64,000 bases of DNA from Actimicrobium antarcticum (GCF_039536745.1 NZ_BAAAZE010000005.1:434001-498000); one strand, 5' to 3'. Numbered from the stretch's first letter, positions 1 through 9,385 are shown. The notes: generated by a model from the sequence alone, not told the origin. Numbers and translations: made by a program.

Positions 1-648
1 AACTGGCTGCACGATCACATCAATGATCCTTACGTCAAGCTGGCGCAAAAAGAGGGTTACCGTGCCCGCGCCGTGTACAAGCTCAAGGAAATCGATGAGA
101 ACGAAAAGCTGATCAAGCCCGGTCAGGTGATCGTCGACCTTGGTTCTACCCCGGGAAGCTGGTCGCAATATGTCCGCAATAAATTGTCTGGCAAGGTCGG
201 CGGTGGTATTGAAGGCACGATCATCGGGCTGGACATGCTGCAGATGGATCCGATTGCGGACGTGCACTTCATCCTTGGCGACTTTCGCGACCACAAGATA
301 TTGCGACAGCTGGAGGTGATTCTGGCGGGTCGTAAAGTGGATCTGGTGCTGTCCGACATGGCACCCAACCTGTCAGGCATCGCCAGTGCCGATGCGGCAC
401 GCATGGAGCACATCATCGACCTGGCGGTAGAATTTGCGCAAGGCCATCTGAAACCTTCCGGCGCTTTGCTCGTCAAATGTTTTAATGGTTCCGGATATAG
501 TCAGATCGTCGAAAAGTTTCGTGACGAATTCAAAACCGTGTCGCCAAAGAAACCGAAAGCAAGCAAAGATAAATCTTCCGAGATATTCTTGCTTGGTCGA
601 GGCGTGAAAAATCCGATATCGTTGCAAAAAGTCTTGTCGGACTCTTGA
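1..648 (+). CDS. rlmE: 23S rRNA 2'-O-methyltransferase RlmE (FtsJ), 5' end cut off
   Basis: The reading frame is open from base 1, so the start lies outside the window; about 215 codons are present and the stop is TGA at 646-648. RlmE methylates the 2'-OH of U2552 in 23S rRNA on the 50S subunit, using S-adenosylmethionine. The SAM-binding segment VIVDLGSTPGSWSQ, the later DLVLSDMAPNLSG (catalytic Asp region) and LVKCF (catalytic Lys) are all visible, as is the basic N-terminal YVKLAQKEGYRARA. The gene directly precedes ftsH, the usual arrangement in proteobacteria. The identification is firm; only the first few residues are missing. Confidence 0.96.
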   Translation, partial: NWLHDHINDPYVKLAQKEGYRARAVYKLKEIDENEKLIKPGQVIVDLGSTPGSWSQYVRNKLSGKVGGGIEGTIIGLDMLQMDPIADVHFILGDFRDHKILRQLEVILAGRKVDLVLSDMAPNLSGIASADAARMEHIIDLAVEFAQGHLKPSGALLVKCFNGSGYSQIVEKFRDEFKTVSPKKPKASKDKSSEIFLLGRGVKNPISLQKVLSDS

Positions 649-756
649 TTTCAACGATCTTTAGCCCAATGTCATGCTCAGCATGCACTCTTTAATACGA
701 GTAAAATCAGGTTTGCACATCAGGCATATGGCGCTACGCGCGTCCAAGGAGTTCTA

Positions 757-2643
757 GTGAATAATATGTTTTCCAAGGCTGCCATTTGGGTAGTCATTGC
801 CATGGTTCTCTTCATGGTGTTCAAGCAGTTCGACAGCCGTGGCCTGTCGGGCGGCGCGACGTCCGTGCCCTACTCCGATTTTCTGGATGAAGTAAAAGCC
901 AAGCGCATCAAGGAAGCCACGATCGAAGATCGTACTTTGCTTGCGACGACGACCGATGGCAAAAAGATCAAGACGGCAATTACCTATCTTGATCGTGGCC
1001 TGATTGGTGATCTGGTCAACAACGGCGTCAAGTTCGATGTCAAGCAGCCAGAAGAGCAATCGTTCCTGTCCCAGATATTCATCTCCTGGTTCCCGATGTT
1101 GTTACTGATTGGCGTATGGGTATTTTTCATGCGGCAAATGCAGGGCGGTGGCAAGGGCGGTGCATTTTCTTTCGGTAAATCGAAGGCGAAGATGCTCGAC
1201 GAAACCGCGAACGCGGTGACGTTTGCCGATGTGGCGGGTTGCGACGAGGCCAAAGACGAAGTGCAGGAGCTGGTTGACTTCCTGCGTGACCCGACCAAAT
1301 TTCAGAAACTTGGAGGCCGTATGCCCCGAGGTGTCCTGATGGTGGGTCCGCCAGGAACTGGTAAGACCCTGCTGGCCCGTGCCATTGCGGGCGAAGCGAA
1401 GGTTCCTTTCTTTACGATTTCCGGATCCGACTTTGTCGAAATGTTTGTCGGCGTGGGTGCATCCCGTGTGCGTGACATGTTCGAAAACGCCAAAAAGCAA
1501 TCGCCTTGCATCATTTTTATCGACGAAATTGATGCGGTAGGCCGTCATCGCGGCGCCGGTATGGGCGGTGGTAACGACGAGCGCGAACAGACCTTGAACC
1601 AGTTGCTGGTCGAGATGGATGGTTTCGAAGCGAATGCCGGTGTGATCGTGATTGCAGCAACCAACCGTGCCGACGTGCTCGACAAGGCGCTGTTGCGTCC
1701 GGGCCGCTTTGACCGTCAGGTTGTGGTGGGCCTGCCCGACATCCGTGGTCGCGAGCAAATTCTTTACGTTCACATGCGCAAGGTACCGATTGCTCCCGAT
1801 GTCAAAGCAGACATTCTCGCTCGCGGTACACCAGGTTTCTCTGGTGCCGACCTGGCGAACCTGATCAATGAGGCAGCATTGTTCGCAGCCCGTCGCAACA
1901 AACGTCTGGTGGAGATGCAGGACTTCGAGGATGCCAAGGACAAGATCGTCATGGGTCCTGAGCGCAAGTCAGCAGTGATGCGCGAGGAAGAGCGCCGCAA
2001 TACGGCGTTCCATGAGTCGGGCCATGCAGTTGTTGCCAAACTGTTGCCGAAAGCCGATCCGGTGCACAAGGTCACGATTATGCCGCGGGGCTTTGCCCTG
2101 GGCCTGACATGGCAACTGCCGGAACATGACCGAGTGAATTTGTACAAGGACAAAATGCTCGAAGAGATTGCCATCCTGTTTGGCGGTCGCATCGCCGAAG
2201 AGATCTTCATGCATCAAATGTCGACAGGCGCTTCGAATGACTTCGAGCGTGCCACCAAACTTGCCCGCGCAATGGTGACTCGCTATGGCATGTCGGAGAG
2301 CCTTGGCACGATGGTCTACGAAGACACCGAGCAAGATGCCTATTTCGGTCGTTCGTCTGCGAAGACGGTTTCCGAAGCGACGCAGCAAAAAGTGGATCTG
2401 GAAATCCGCAGCATTCTTGATGGCCAGTACGCGTTGTCTCGTCGCCTGCTGGAAGAGAATCGCGAGAAGGTGGAAATGATGGCAAAGACCTTGCTTGACT
2501 GGGAAACCATCGACGCAGATCAAATTAACGACATCATGGAAGGGCTGGAACCACGTTTGCCGAAAGCGGGCATACCGCCGAAGCGTAAAAATTCCGATAG
2601 CAGTTCAGGCGGCGTAACACCTACTGCGACCGCACCTGCCTAA
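757..2643 (+). CDS. ftsH: ATP-dependent zinc metalloprotease FtsH
   Basis: Membrane-anchored AAA+ protease of 628 residues that degrades misfolded membrane proteins and regulatory proteins such as LpxC. Two N-terminal membrane segments lie at about residues 8-24 and 104-124, with a periplasmic domain between them. Walker A is GPPGTGKT at 197-204, Walker B IIFIDEID at 252-259, and the zinc site HESGH at 419-423. The start chosen is GTG at 757 because AAGGAG at 746-751 sits five bases upstream; an ATG nine bases later would be too far away. The gene follows rlmE and ends just before a strong hairpin terminator. Length and motifs are standard for the family. Confidence 0.98.
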   Translation: MNNMFSKAAIWVVIAMVLFMVFKQFDSRGLSGGATSVPYSDFLDEVKAKRIKEATIEDRTLLATTTDGKKIKTAITYLDRGLIGDLVNNGVKFDVKQPEEQSFLSQIFISWFPMLLLIGVWVFFMRQMQGGGKGGAFSFGKSKAKMLDETANAVTFADVAGCDEAKDEVQELVDFLRDPTKFQKLGGRMPRGVLMVGPPGTGKTLLARAIAGEAKVPFFTISGSDFVEMFVGVGASRVRDMFENAKKQSPCIIFIDEIDAVGRHRGAGMGGGNDEREQTLNQLLVEMDGFEANAGVIVIAATNRADVLDKALLRPGRFDRQVVVGLPDIRGREQILYVHMRKVPIAPDVKADILARGTPGFSGADLANLINEAALFAARRNKRLVEMQDFEDAKDKIVMGPERKSAVMREEERRNTAFHESGHAVVAKLLPKADPVHKVTIMPRGFALGLTWQLPEHDRVNLYKDKMLEEIAILFGGRIAEEIFMHQMSTGASNDFERATKLARAMVTRYGMSESLGTMVYEDTEQDAYFGRSSAKTVSEATQQKVDLEIRSILDGQYALSRRLLEENREKVEMMAKTLLDWETIDADQINDIMEGLEPRLPKAGIPPKRKNSDSSSGGVTPTATAPA

Positions 2644-2663
2644 TTAGTTATCCTGTTTGTTCG

Positions 2664-2699
2664 AGGGGCGAGACGAAATTCTCGCCCCTTTTTATTTTT
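2664..2699 (+). terminator. Rho-independent terminator after ftsH
   Basis: A ten-base stem (2664-2673 paired with 2680-2689) with a six-base loop is followed by a T-rich run to 2699. It lies between the ftsH stop and the folP start at 2709, so it should limit read-through from ftsH, although folP has no obvious separate promoter. Confidence 0.85.
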
Positions 2700-2708
2700 C
2701 TGAATCCA

Positions 2709-3548
2709 ATGAATCCAACTCACTTGCAGTGCGGCCGGTATCGGCTGCCAATAGCGGCTGGCGTGGCGCCCTTGGTCATGGGTATCCTGAATGTCACGCC
2801 CGATTCTTTTTCCGATGGAGGGCGGTTTCATTCGCTGGAGTCAGCGCTGTCACGCGCTGAAGAAATGATCGATGCGGGTGTCGACATCATCGACATCGGT
2901 GGAGAATCGACCCGTCCGGGTGCCGTGCCTTTGTCGCTGGAAGAGGAGTTGCGACGTGTTTTGCCGGTGGTGTTTGCGCTGCGCGATTGTGGCAAGCCGC
3001 TATCCATCGACACCTACAAACCGCGCGTGATGATCGAAGCTCTGGCCGCCGGTGCCGACATGATTAACGACGTCTCCGGTTTTCGCCAGCCCGAAGCATT
3101 GATTGCCATCAAGCACAGTGATTGTGCGCTTTGTATCATGCACATGAGCACCGATCCGCAGTCGATGCAAAGGCGTCCGGCGTATCAGGATGTTGTTAAA
3201 GAAGTAAATCAATTTTTGCTGGAACGGATCAGTGAACTCGACGCCTGTGGCGTGGCGCGTGCGAGGCTGTGTATCGATCCCGGTTTTGGTTTTGGTAAAA
3301 CACTGGAGCACAACATCGCCTTACTGAAAAATCTCCGGTCGATAGCTGCTGCCGCGGAGCTGCCTTTGCTGGCAGGCCTGTCGCGCAAGTCCATGATTGG
3401 TGACATCACTGGAAAAACAGTCGACCGCAGGCTCGCCGGAAGCATCGCAGCGGCAATTGCTGCAACGGCGAATGGCGCTGCAATTTTGCGTGTTCATGAT
3501 GTTCCGGAAACGATTGATGCACTGAAAGTCTGGCGCGCGGCAATATAA
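2709..3548 (+). CDS. folP: Dihydropteroate synthase
   Basis: Joins 6-hydroxymethyl-dihydropterin pyrophosphate to p-aminobenzoate to give dihydropteroate in folate synthesis; target of sulfonamides. The 279-residue TIM-barrel protein shows the two family signatures: MGILNVTPDSFSDGG near the N-terminus (pterin/pyrophosphate site) and DIGGESTRPGA, followed by INDVSGF and a late GLSRKSMIG segment. It sits between ftsH and glmM on the same strand, the conserved ftsH-folP-glmM order. The start at 2709 lies only ten bases past the ftsH terminator and has no strong ribosome-binding site, so its expression may partly depend on read-through. Confidence 0.97.
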   Translation: MNPTHLQCGRYRLPIAAGVAPLVMGILNVTPDSFSDGGRFHSLESALSRAEEMIDAGVDIIDIGGESTRPGAVPLSLEEELRRVLPVVFALRDCGKPLSIDTYKPRVMIEALAAGADMINDVSGFRQPEALIAIKHSDCALCIMHMSTDPQSMQRRPAYQDVVKEVNQFLLERISELDACGVARARLCIDPGFGFGKTLEHNIALLKNLRSIAAAAELPLLAGLSRKSMIGDITGKTVDRRLAGSIAAAIAATANGAAILRVHDVPETIDALKVWRAAI

Positions 3549-3573
3549 TAAACAATCACAACAAGGGTTCTCA

Positions 3574-4908
3574 ATGTCGCGAAAATATTTTGGAACGGAT
3601 GGTATCAGGGGCAGGGTGGGTGTCACGCCTATTACGCCGGAGTTTGTCATGCGGCTCGGCTATGCCGCCGGAAAAGTGCTGACCGCTACAGCAACCGGCA
3701 AGCCGACGGTGCTGATTGGCAAGGACACCCGGATTTCTGGCTACATGCTTGAGGCTGCACTGGAAGCTGGCTTTGCCGCGGCTGGCGTGGATGTGATGCT
3801 GGCGGGACCGATGCCGACACCTGCGGTTGCCTATCTGACGCGTGCACTGCGGCTGGCCGCTGGCGTCGTCATCTCTGCATCGCACAATCCGTTTCACGAC
3901 AATGGCATCAAGTTCTTCTCTTCCCAGGGCAACAAGCTGCCTGACGCGGTAGAGCTGGAAATTGAAGCGCAGCTGGAGCTGCCGATCGGGTGTGTGGTGT
4001 CTGAAAAGCTCGGCAAAGCACATCGTCTGGATGACGCTCAAGGTCGATATATCGAGTTTTGCAAAAGTACCTTTCCAAACGAGCTGGATTTGCGGGGCCT
4101 GACCATCGTTGTTGACTGCGCTCATGGCGCGGCTTACCACGTTGCGCCCCACGTGTTTCACGAACTCGGCGCAGAAGTGATTGCGATCGGCAATCAGCCC
4201 AACGGGGTCAACATCAATGACGATGTGGGCGCGACCGCGCCAGCTGCATTGGCCCGTGCTGTCCAGGCCAACAAGGCAGATCTCGGTATCGCCCTTGACG
4301 GAGATGCCGACAGGCTGGTGATGGTCGATGCGGACGGTCGAATATTCAATGGGGATGAGCTGTTATACATCATGGTCAAGGACCGGATGACGACACAGAC
4401 CGTGCCCGGCGCGGTCGGTACGTTGATGACCAACATGGCACTTGAGGTCGCATTCAAAAAGCTGGGGGTCGGTTTCGCGCGGGCCAAGGTCGGAGACCGT
4501 TACGTGCTGGAAGTGCTGCAGGAACGTGGCTGGACTCTCGGTGGTGAAGGCTCCGGTCATTTGCTGTTCCTGGACAAGCACACGACCGGTGACGGCATTG
4601 TCTCTGCATTGCAGGTCCTGTCTGCGCTCAAGCGCAGCGGCAAGACCCTGGCGCAATGTACCGACGACATCACGATGTATCCACAATCCCTGATCAACGT
4701 CCGTGTCGATCCTGGTTTCAACTGGACCACCAATCTGGCCATGGTGTCGGAAAAAGAAATGGTCGAAGCTGAACTGGGTGATGCCGGTCGGGTTTTGATA
4801 AGGGCCTCCGGCACCGAGCCATTGATCCGTGTGATGGTTGAAGCAAAAACTGCCGAATTGGCAGAAAAGATGGCGCGTCGAATCGCTAACAAGGCAACTT
4901 CCGCCTGA
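3574..4908 (+). CDS. glmM: Phosphoglucosamine mutase
   Basis: Converts glucosamine-6-phosphate to glucosamine-1-phosphate, the committed route to UDP-GlcNAc for peptidoglycan and LPS. The protein is 444 residues, the normal size. The phosphoserine motif ISASHNP has its active serine at residue 103, the metal loop DGDADR is near residue 243, and the C-terminal phosphate-binding RASGTEPLIRVM is present. It follows folP by 25 bases and is probably co-transcribed with it. A very stable hairpin lies eight bases after the stop. Confidence 0.98.
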   Translation: MSRKYFGTDGIRGRVGVTPITPEFVMRLGYAAGKVLTATATGKPTVLIGKDTRISGYMLEAALEAGFAAAGVDVMLAGPMPTPAVAYLTRALRLAAGVVISASHNPFHDNGIKFFSSQGNKLPDAVELEIEAQLELPIGCVVSEKLGKAHRLDDAQGRYIEFCKSTFPNELDLRGLTIVVDCAHGAAYHVAPHVFHELGAEVIAIGNQPNGVNINDDVGATAPAALARAVQANKADLGIALDGDADRLVMVDADGRIFNGDELLYIMVKDRMTTQTVPGAVGTLMTNMALEVAFKKLGVGFARAKVGDRYVLEVLQERGWTLGGEGSGHLLFLDKHTTGDGIVSALQVLSALKRSGKTLAQCTDDITMYPQSLINVRVDPGFNWTTNLAMVSEKEMVEAELGDAGRVLIRASGTEPLIRVMVEAKTAELAEKMARRIANKATSA

Positions 4909-4916
4909 GCCAGTCA

Positions 4917-4957
4917 GCGCAAGCTGTTGTCGGTGTGACACCGCCAACAGCTTGCGC
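4917..4957 (+). terminator. Long hairpin after glmM without a T-tract
   Basis: A 13-base perfect inverted repeat (4917-4929 and 4945-4957) continues, after one mismatch, into five further pairs around a three-base TGA loop. No run of T follows on either strand, so it is either an atypical terminator or an RNA-stabilising 3' structure. The rest of 4958-5185, up to phoB, holds nothing else that I recognise. Confidence 0.5.
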
Positions 4958-5185
4958 ACGATGCAATTGCACGCAAGTTAATTTCGCGAGCTTTCGTTCT
5001 TCTTTCAGTAAAAATTCGGGGGCCGTCGATTGCGCTTTGGAGCCATGGTTCGCGCCAGTCCGGACCATCATTAACAGACACCGATTCCGCTCCTGCCTGC
5101 AAATCAAGCAACCTTTCAGCCGTACCCGCACCATCCTCGATTACACTTGCGAGCAATCGACTAACAGACTACGCCGCCCGCAAAA

Positions 5186-5881
5186 ATGCCCAAACCCTCG
5201 TATCAAGTCCTGATCGTTGAAGACGAGCCCGGTATCGCGGAACTGGTGCAATTCACACTGTCCGATGCAGGCTTTTCATCCAGAAGTGCGATGACGGTAC
5301 AGAGTGCCCAACTCGCTGTGGCCGACGAATTGCCCGAGGTCGTTCTGCTTGACTGGATGCTGCCCGATGGGTCCGGCCTGACGCTCTTGAAGGAGTGGCG
5401 CAAGACAGAGCGACTGGCCGTGCTGCCGGTGATCATGCTGACTGCCAACGGCATGGACGAAGACAAGGTACGTGGGCTCAATGCCGGCGCCGACGATTTC
5501 ATTACCAAGCCGTTTTCCCCACGAGAACTCGTCGCCCGCATTCATGCCCTCTTGCGTCGCAATAAGAGCGATGCTGCACGTTCTGCAGATTGCTGCGGCC
5601 TCATCACGATCGACGTGAAGCGCCATCAGGTGGCGGTTGCTGACCAGCCGATCAAACTTGATCAGGCCGAATTCCGGCTTCTGCAGTTTCTGGTTGCCCA
5701 TCCCGAACGCGTTTTTTCACGCTCGCAGTTGCTCGACAAGGTATGGGGCGATGAGGCGTATCTCGATGAGCGCACTGTCGATGTTCACATCATGCGATTG
5801 CGCAAATCGCTTGGGCCCGCCGCCAACTACATCAAGACTGTGCGCAGTGTCGGATATATGCTGGATGCCTCGTCAGAATGA
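5186..5881 (+). CDS. phoB: Phosphate regulon response regulator, PhoB type
   Basis: OmpR-family two-component regulator of 231 residues. The receiver domain (about 6-120) has the acidic pair VEDE and the phosphoacceptor Asp56 in LLDWMLPDGSG, and the KPF switch lysine. The winged-helix DNA-binding domain ends with DERTVDVHIMRLRKSL and VRSVGYML. PhoB activates phosphate-scavenging genes when phosphorylated by PhoR. In related genomes this position often has pst genes and phoR alongside; neither is in the window, since tRNA genes follow directly. PhoB is the best match, but another OmpR-family assignment cannot be excluded from sequence alone. Confidence 0.85.
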   Translation: MPKPSYQVLIVEDEPGIAELVQFTLSDAGFSSRSAMTVQSAQLAVADELPEVVLLDWMLPDGSGLTLLKEWRKTERLAVLPVIMLTANGMDEDKVRGLNAGADDFITKPFSPRELVARIHALLRRNKSDAARSADCCGLITIDVKRHQVAVADQPIKLDQAEFRLLQFLVAHPERVFSRSQLLDKVWGDEAYLDERTVDVHIMRLRKSLGPAANYIKTVRSVGYMLDASSE

Positions 5882-5953
5882 ATACGGCGATCTGCAAGTT
5901 TAAGCGGCCCGGTCATTGACGAAAATGGCTACGCCCGCTATGATTCTGTCTAT

Positions 5954-6030
5954 CGGAGTGTAGCGCAGCCCGGTAGCGCACCTGGTTTGGGACCAGGGGG
6001 TCCAAGGTTCGAATCCTTGTACTCCGACCA
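5954..6030 (+). tRNA. tRNA-Pro (anticodon TGG)
   Basis: A 77-base cloverleaf with CCA encoded. The seven-base acceptor stem begins CGGAGTG, the anticodon loop is TTTGGGA flanked by CCTGG/CCAGG, and the T loop is GGTTCGAATCC. The anticodon reads TGG. Confidence 0.97.
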
Positions 6031-6037
6031 GAAAAGT

Positions 6038-6071
6038 AAAGCGGGTTGTCGAAAGACAACCCGCTTTTTTT
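6038..6071 (+). terminator. Rho-independent terminator after tRNA-Pro
   Basis: A ten-base GC-rich stem (6041-6050 with 6055-6064) closed by a GAAA tetraloop is followed by seven T residues. Flanking AAA pairs with the first T residues. A textbook terminator placed seven bases after the tRNA. Confidence 0.93.
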
Positions 6072-6204
6072 CGTTTTGCGATAAGTTGGGTTTCGCAGCT
6101 AGCTTGTCAGTACAAATCAGTTCTTTGCGGTGCTCCGTATTGACTATCCAGCCCCGCTGGTTTTCGTTGCAACGACTTGCAGCCAACCATTTTATTCCGC
6201 TTAT

Positions 6205-6281
6205 CTGCCCTTAGCTCAACTGGATAGAGCAATGCCCTTCTAAGGCATAGGTTACTGGTTCGATTCCAGTAGGGCAGACCA
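6205..6281 (+). tRNA. tRNA-Arg (anticodon TCT)
   Basis: A 77-base cloverleaf with CCA encoded. Acceptor arms are CTGCCCT and AGGGCAG, the anticodon stem ATGCC/GGCAT encloses loop CTTCTAA, and the T loop is GGTTCGATTCC. The anticodon TCT reads AGA/AGG codons. Confidence 0.96.
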
Positions 6282-6476
6282 GTCACTCTTCATTCGCCGA
6301 TAGCTCGGCACTCCACACACTTTTCACTGACACCACACGTCTGCATGTCAGGGCCGAAATGCAGAGTTGGTTCTGCCGAATCGACTGGCGGGATACCTGC
6401 CGGTGACGCTCGATCTCCGATGTCAACGCGCCTTCGATAACGGCTGATGCGCATTCGCGGCAGATTAACAAAGTCC

Positions 6477-6503
6477 TTGCAAGTTAATGTAAATAAAGAT
6501 AAT
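6477..6503 (+). promoter_or_regulatory. Candidate sigma-70 promoter for the ABC transporter operon
   Basis: In the 316-base gap between tRNA-Arg and the first ATPase gene, TTGCAA at 6477-6482 is followed after 15 bases by GATAAT at 6498-6503, in the only AT-rich part of the gap. The spacing is slightly short. Nothing else is recognised in 6282-6597. Confidence 0.3.
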
Positions 6504-6597
6504 TTCAAGGTTACTGGCAAGTATCACTGAACGATAAAAAGTGAACGCCAGAAGCAGCGCCTCGATGCGCTGACGATAAAAAACGAAGGAGACGGCA

Positions 6598-7440
6598 GTG
6601 AAGCCAATGGCACAGTCCATTCTGGAAGTCCGCGGGGTCACGCTCGCGTTCGGCGGTGTGAAGGCGTTGAATGACGTCAGCTTTTCTGTCGAGGAAGGTT
6701 CGATCACTTCGGTCATCGGGCCCAACGGCGCCGGTAAAACCTCCGTATTCAACACCATCTCAGGTTTCTACACGCCAGCTTCCGGCGATATCCGTTTCTG
6801 TGAGCAAAGCCTGGCTGGCGTCAAGCCACCTCGGCGTGCCGCGCTAGGCATGGCACGCAGCTTCCAGAATATTGCGCTATTTCGCGGCATGAGCGTACTG
6901 GACAACATCAAGCTCGGTCGCCATTGCCACCTCAAAACCGGTCCCCTGTCTGCCTTGTTTTATACCCGTTCAGCGCGGCGCGAAGAAGAGGCGCTGCGGC
7001 AGGAAATCGAAGAGCGCATCATCGATTTTCTTGAGATCGATCACATCCGCAAAGCGCCTGTCGCGTCACTCTCGTATGGCTTGCAAAAGCGGGTGGAACT
7101 GGCCCGTGCGCTGGCCATGAAGCCAAAAATCCTGTTGCTCGATGAACCGGTCGCCGGCATGAACCGTGAAGAAACCGAAGACATGGCGCGCTTCATACTC
7201 GAAGTGCGACGCGAGTGGGGTGTCACCATCCTGATGGTCGAGCATGACATGGGTATGGTGATGGATTTGTCTGACCATGTCATCGTCCTCAACTTCGGTC
7301 AGGTCATCGCGGACGGGAAACCAGCCGAGGTGCAAGCCAATCCCGAGGTGATCAAAGCCTATCTCGGCTCCGGTGACGTGATGGCATTGCGCGCCCGTTA
7401 CAAGGATGCAGCGATGGCGCGCGCGCGGAGCGCCGCATGA
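6598..7440 (+). CDS. Branched-chain-type ABC transporter ATPase (LivG-like)
   Basis: First gene of a five-component hydrophobic-amino-acid-type importer. The 280-residue ATPase has Walker A GPNGAGKT at 41-48, signature LSYGLQKR at 158-165, Walker B ILLLDEP at 178-184 and the LivG-type segment MVEHDMGMVMDLSDHVIVLNFG. It couples ATP hydrolysis to transport through the two permeases encoded next. The start is GTG at 6598, six bases after AAGGAG; the ATG at 6607 is too far from that site. It overlaps the next gene by ATGA. The substrate is not evident from the ATPase; the catabolic genes downstream suggest an acid rather than leucine. Confidence 0.92.
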   Translation: MKPMAQSILEVRGVTLAFGGVKALNDVSFSVEEGSITSVIGPNGAGKTSVFNTISGFYTPASGDIRFCEQSLAGVKPPRRAALGMARSFQNIALFRGMSVLDNIKLGRHCHLKTGPLSALFYTRSARREEEALRQEIEERIIDFLEIDHIRKAPVASLSYGLQKRVELARALAMKPKILLLDEPVAGMNREETEDMARFILEVRREWGVTILMVEHDMGMVMDLSDHVIVLNFGQVIADGKPAEVQANPEVIKAYLGSGDVMALRARYKDAAMARARSAA

Positions 7441-8321
7441 ATATCGACTGGCTTTTTTTCTTCGAGATTTCTCTCGCCGGACTCGGTACCGGCGGCCTGT
7501 ATGCGCTCACCGCACTGGCCTTCGTCATCATCTACAAAGCCACCCGCGTGGTGAACCTCGCCATCGGCGACATGCTGATGATCGGCGCCTATCTGTTCTT
7601 TGCTTTTTCGGCCGGCATGGGTTTGCCGTTGTGGATCGCGATTCCGGCGGCGCTGTTGTCGATGGGCGTTGTCGGTGCGGTGGTCGAACGCACCATCATT
7701 CGGCCCATGCTCGGTGAATCGCCGATTTCCTCGTTCATGGTGACGGTCGGGCTGTCGTCAATTCTGGTCGGCCTGGTCGAGCTGATCTGGACGGCGGACC
7801 AGCGTCGCTTGCCCGAATTCCTGCCGACCAAACCGATCCGGATTGGTGAAGCATTCCTCGCACCTAAAATCTTCTACGGCTTCTGGGTGGCGGTCGTGCT
7901 GATCGTCGTTGTCCTGCTGATATTTCGATTCTGGCGCGGCGGCGTCGCGCTGCGCGCCACGGCGTCCGACCAGGGTGCGGCCTACTCGATGGGGATCAAT
8001 GTACCGCGCGTGTTTTCGTTGTCGTGGTCGCTGGCGGCAGTCATTGCCGGCGTCGCCGGTATCGTGGTCGGGACGATAGGGGGCATCTCGTCGTCGATGG
8101 GCGTGTTCGGTTTGTCGGTGCTGGTGGTGGTGATCTTTGGCGGGCTCGACAGCGTGCTGGGCGCACTGGTCGGCGGTTTGATGATCGGACTGATCGAGGC
8201 ATGGACCGGCACCTATCTCGGTGGTGAATACAAGTTGCTCGCCACCTTCAGCCTGCTGGTGCTGATATTGCTGATCCGGCCGTATGGCTTGTTCGGCACC
8301 CATGACATAGAGAGGCTGTAA
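7437..8321 (+). CDS. Branched-chain-type ABC transporter permease (LivH-like)
   Basis: Inner-membrane permease of 294 residues, almost entirely hydrophobic, with about eight membrane segments. The N-terminal pattern GLGTGGLYALTALAFVIIYKATRVVNLAIGDM is the LivH-family signature (seen as short blocks GGLYAL and NLAIGDM). It starts with an ATGA overlap with the upstream ATPase and shares one base with the next permease, showing tight translational coupling. It forms the translocation path together with the LivM-like subunit. Confidence 0.92.
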   Translation: MNIDWLFFFEISLAGLGTGGLYALTALAFVIIYKATRVVNLAIGDMLMIGAYLFFAFSAGMGLPLWIAIPAALLSMGVVGAVVERTIIRPMLGESPISSFMVTVGLSSILVGLVELIWTADQRRLPEFLPTKPIRIGEAFLAPKIFYGFWVAVVLIVVVLLIFRFWRGGVALRATASDQGAAYSMGINVPRVFSLSWSLAAVIAGVAGIVVGTIGGISSSMGVFGLSVLVVVIFGGLDSVLGALVGGLMIGLIEAWTGTYLGGEYKLLATFSLLVLILLIRPYGLFGTHDIERL

Positions 8322-9361
8322 TGCGCATCGGCTCCGCGAAACAAAGTTATCTGGCCGATCAGGCGCTGTTCGACAGCGTGCCGCAGCGGGCGTGGTTCGG
8401 CGCGCTGCTGCTGGCGCTGGCCGGATTTCCGTTCATGGCCAATGAATATTGGCTGTACCTGGCCTGTCTGGTTGGCCTGAATATCGTCAGCACCACCGGC
8501 CTCAATTTGCTCACTGGCTACACCGGTCTGGTCAGCCTCGGCCAGGCAGCATTCATGGGACTCGGCGCTTACACGGTTGCCATCCTGCAGGTGCGGTACG
8601 GCTCGCCGTTTCTGTTGAATCTGCTGGCCGGCGGGTTCGTGGCGATGCTGGGCGGTATCCTGGTCGGACTGCCTTCGCTGCGGGTCAAAGGCCTGTACCT
8701 GGCAATTGCCACGATCGCCGCCGGATTCATGACGCATTTTGCGTTCTCGCACTGGGCCGGTATCACCGGTGGCAGTGGCGGCATGACGGTGCCGCCCGCA
8801 CGGCTGTTCAGCTTCGAGCTCGATACCTCGTTTCGTTTGTACTGGGTCATCATGCCCGTCATGATCCTCATGGTATTCGGCGCGGCCAATCTGTTTCGCA
8901 CCCGGATCGGTCGTGCCTTCATTGCAATTCGTGACCGCGATATTTCGGCCGCCGTGCTCGGCATTCCGCTGATGCCCTACAAGCTGATGTCGTTCGCCAT
9001 TTCGTCGTTTTATGCCGGCGTCGCCGGTGGCCTGTTTGCGTATTTCTTTCGCGTCGTCACACCGGAAAGCTTTCCGCTGCTGATGTCGATCTTCTTTCTT
9101 GCGGCCGTCATCGTCGGTGGCATGGGCACCATCAGCGGCAGTATTTTCGGCGCGATTTTCATGACGCTGGTCCCTGAATTGCTCAAGCTGATCGTCGGCT
9201 GGTTACCGCTCGGCGACAACGCGACGCTGGTGCTGTCGCCGGTGCGCACGATAGTTTTTGGTTCGATGATCGTGCTGTTCCTGATCTTCGAGCCGCATGG
9301 TCTGGCGGAGATCTGGCGTCGCATCCGCCGTCTGTTTCATCTATGGCCGTTCCGGACATAG
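8321..9361 (+). CDS. Branched-chain-type ABC transporter permease (LivM-like)
   Basis: Second permease, 346 residues. It carries the LivM-type segments NLLTGYTGLVSLGQAAFMGLGAY and AIRDRDISAAVLGI (the cytoplasmic ATPase-contact loop), plus about nine hydrophobic segments. The 40-residue N-terminal cytoplasmic stretch is slightly longer than usual. It overlaps the previous gene by one base; 24 bases with GGAGAC separate it from the binding-protein gene. Confidence 0.92.
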   Translation: MRIGSAKQSYLADQALFDSVPQRAWFGALLLALAGFPFMANEYWLYLACLVGLNIVSTTGLNLLTGYTGLVSLGQAAFMGLGAYTVAILQVRYGSPFLLNLLAGGFVAMLGGILVGLPSLRVKGLYLAIATIAAGFMTHFAFSHWAGITGGSGGMTVPPARLFSFELDTSFRLYWVIMPVMILMVFGAANLFRTRIGRAFIAIRDRDISAAVLGIPLMPYKLMSFAISSFYAGVAGGLFAYFFRVVTPESFPLLMSIFFLAAVIVGGMGTISGSIFGAIFMTLVPELLKLIVGWLPLGDNATLVLSPVRTIVFGSMIVLFLIFEPHGLAEIWRRIRRLFHLWPFRT

Positions 9362-9385
9362 CAATCATAAAAAAATGGAGACAAC

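Noticed and set aside
4935..5213. 92-codon frame between glmM and phoB
   Set aside because: It begins in the hairpin, overlaps phoB and shows no family-like segments.
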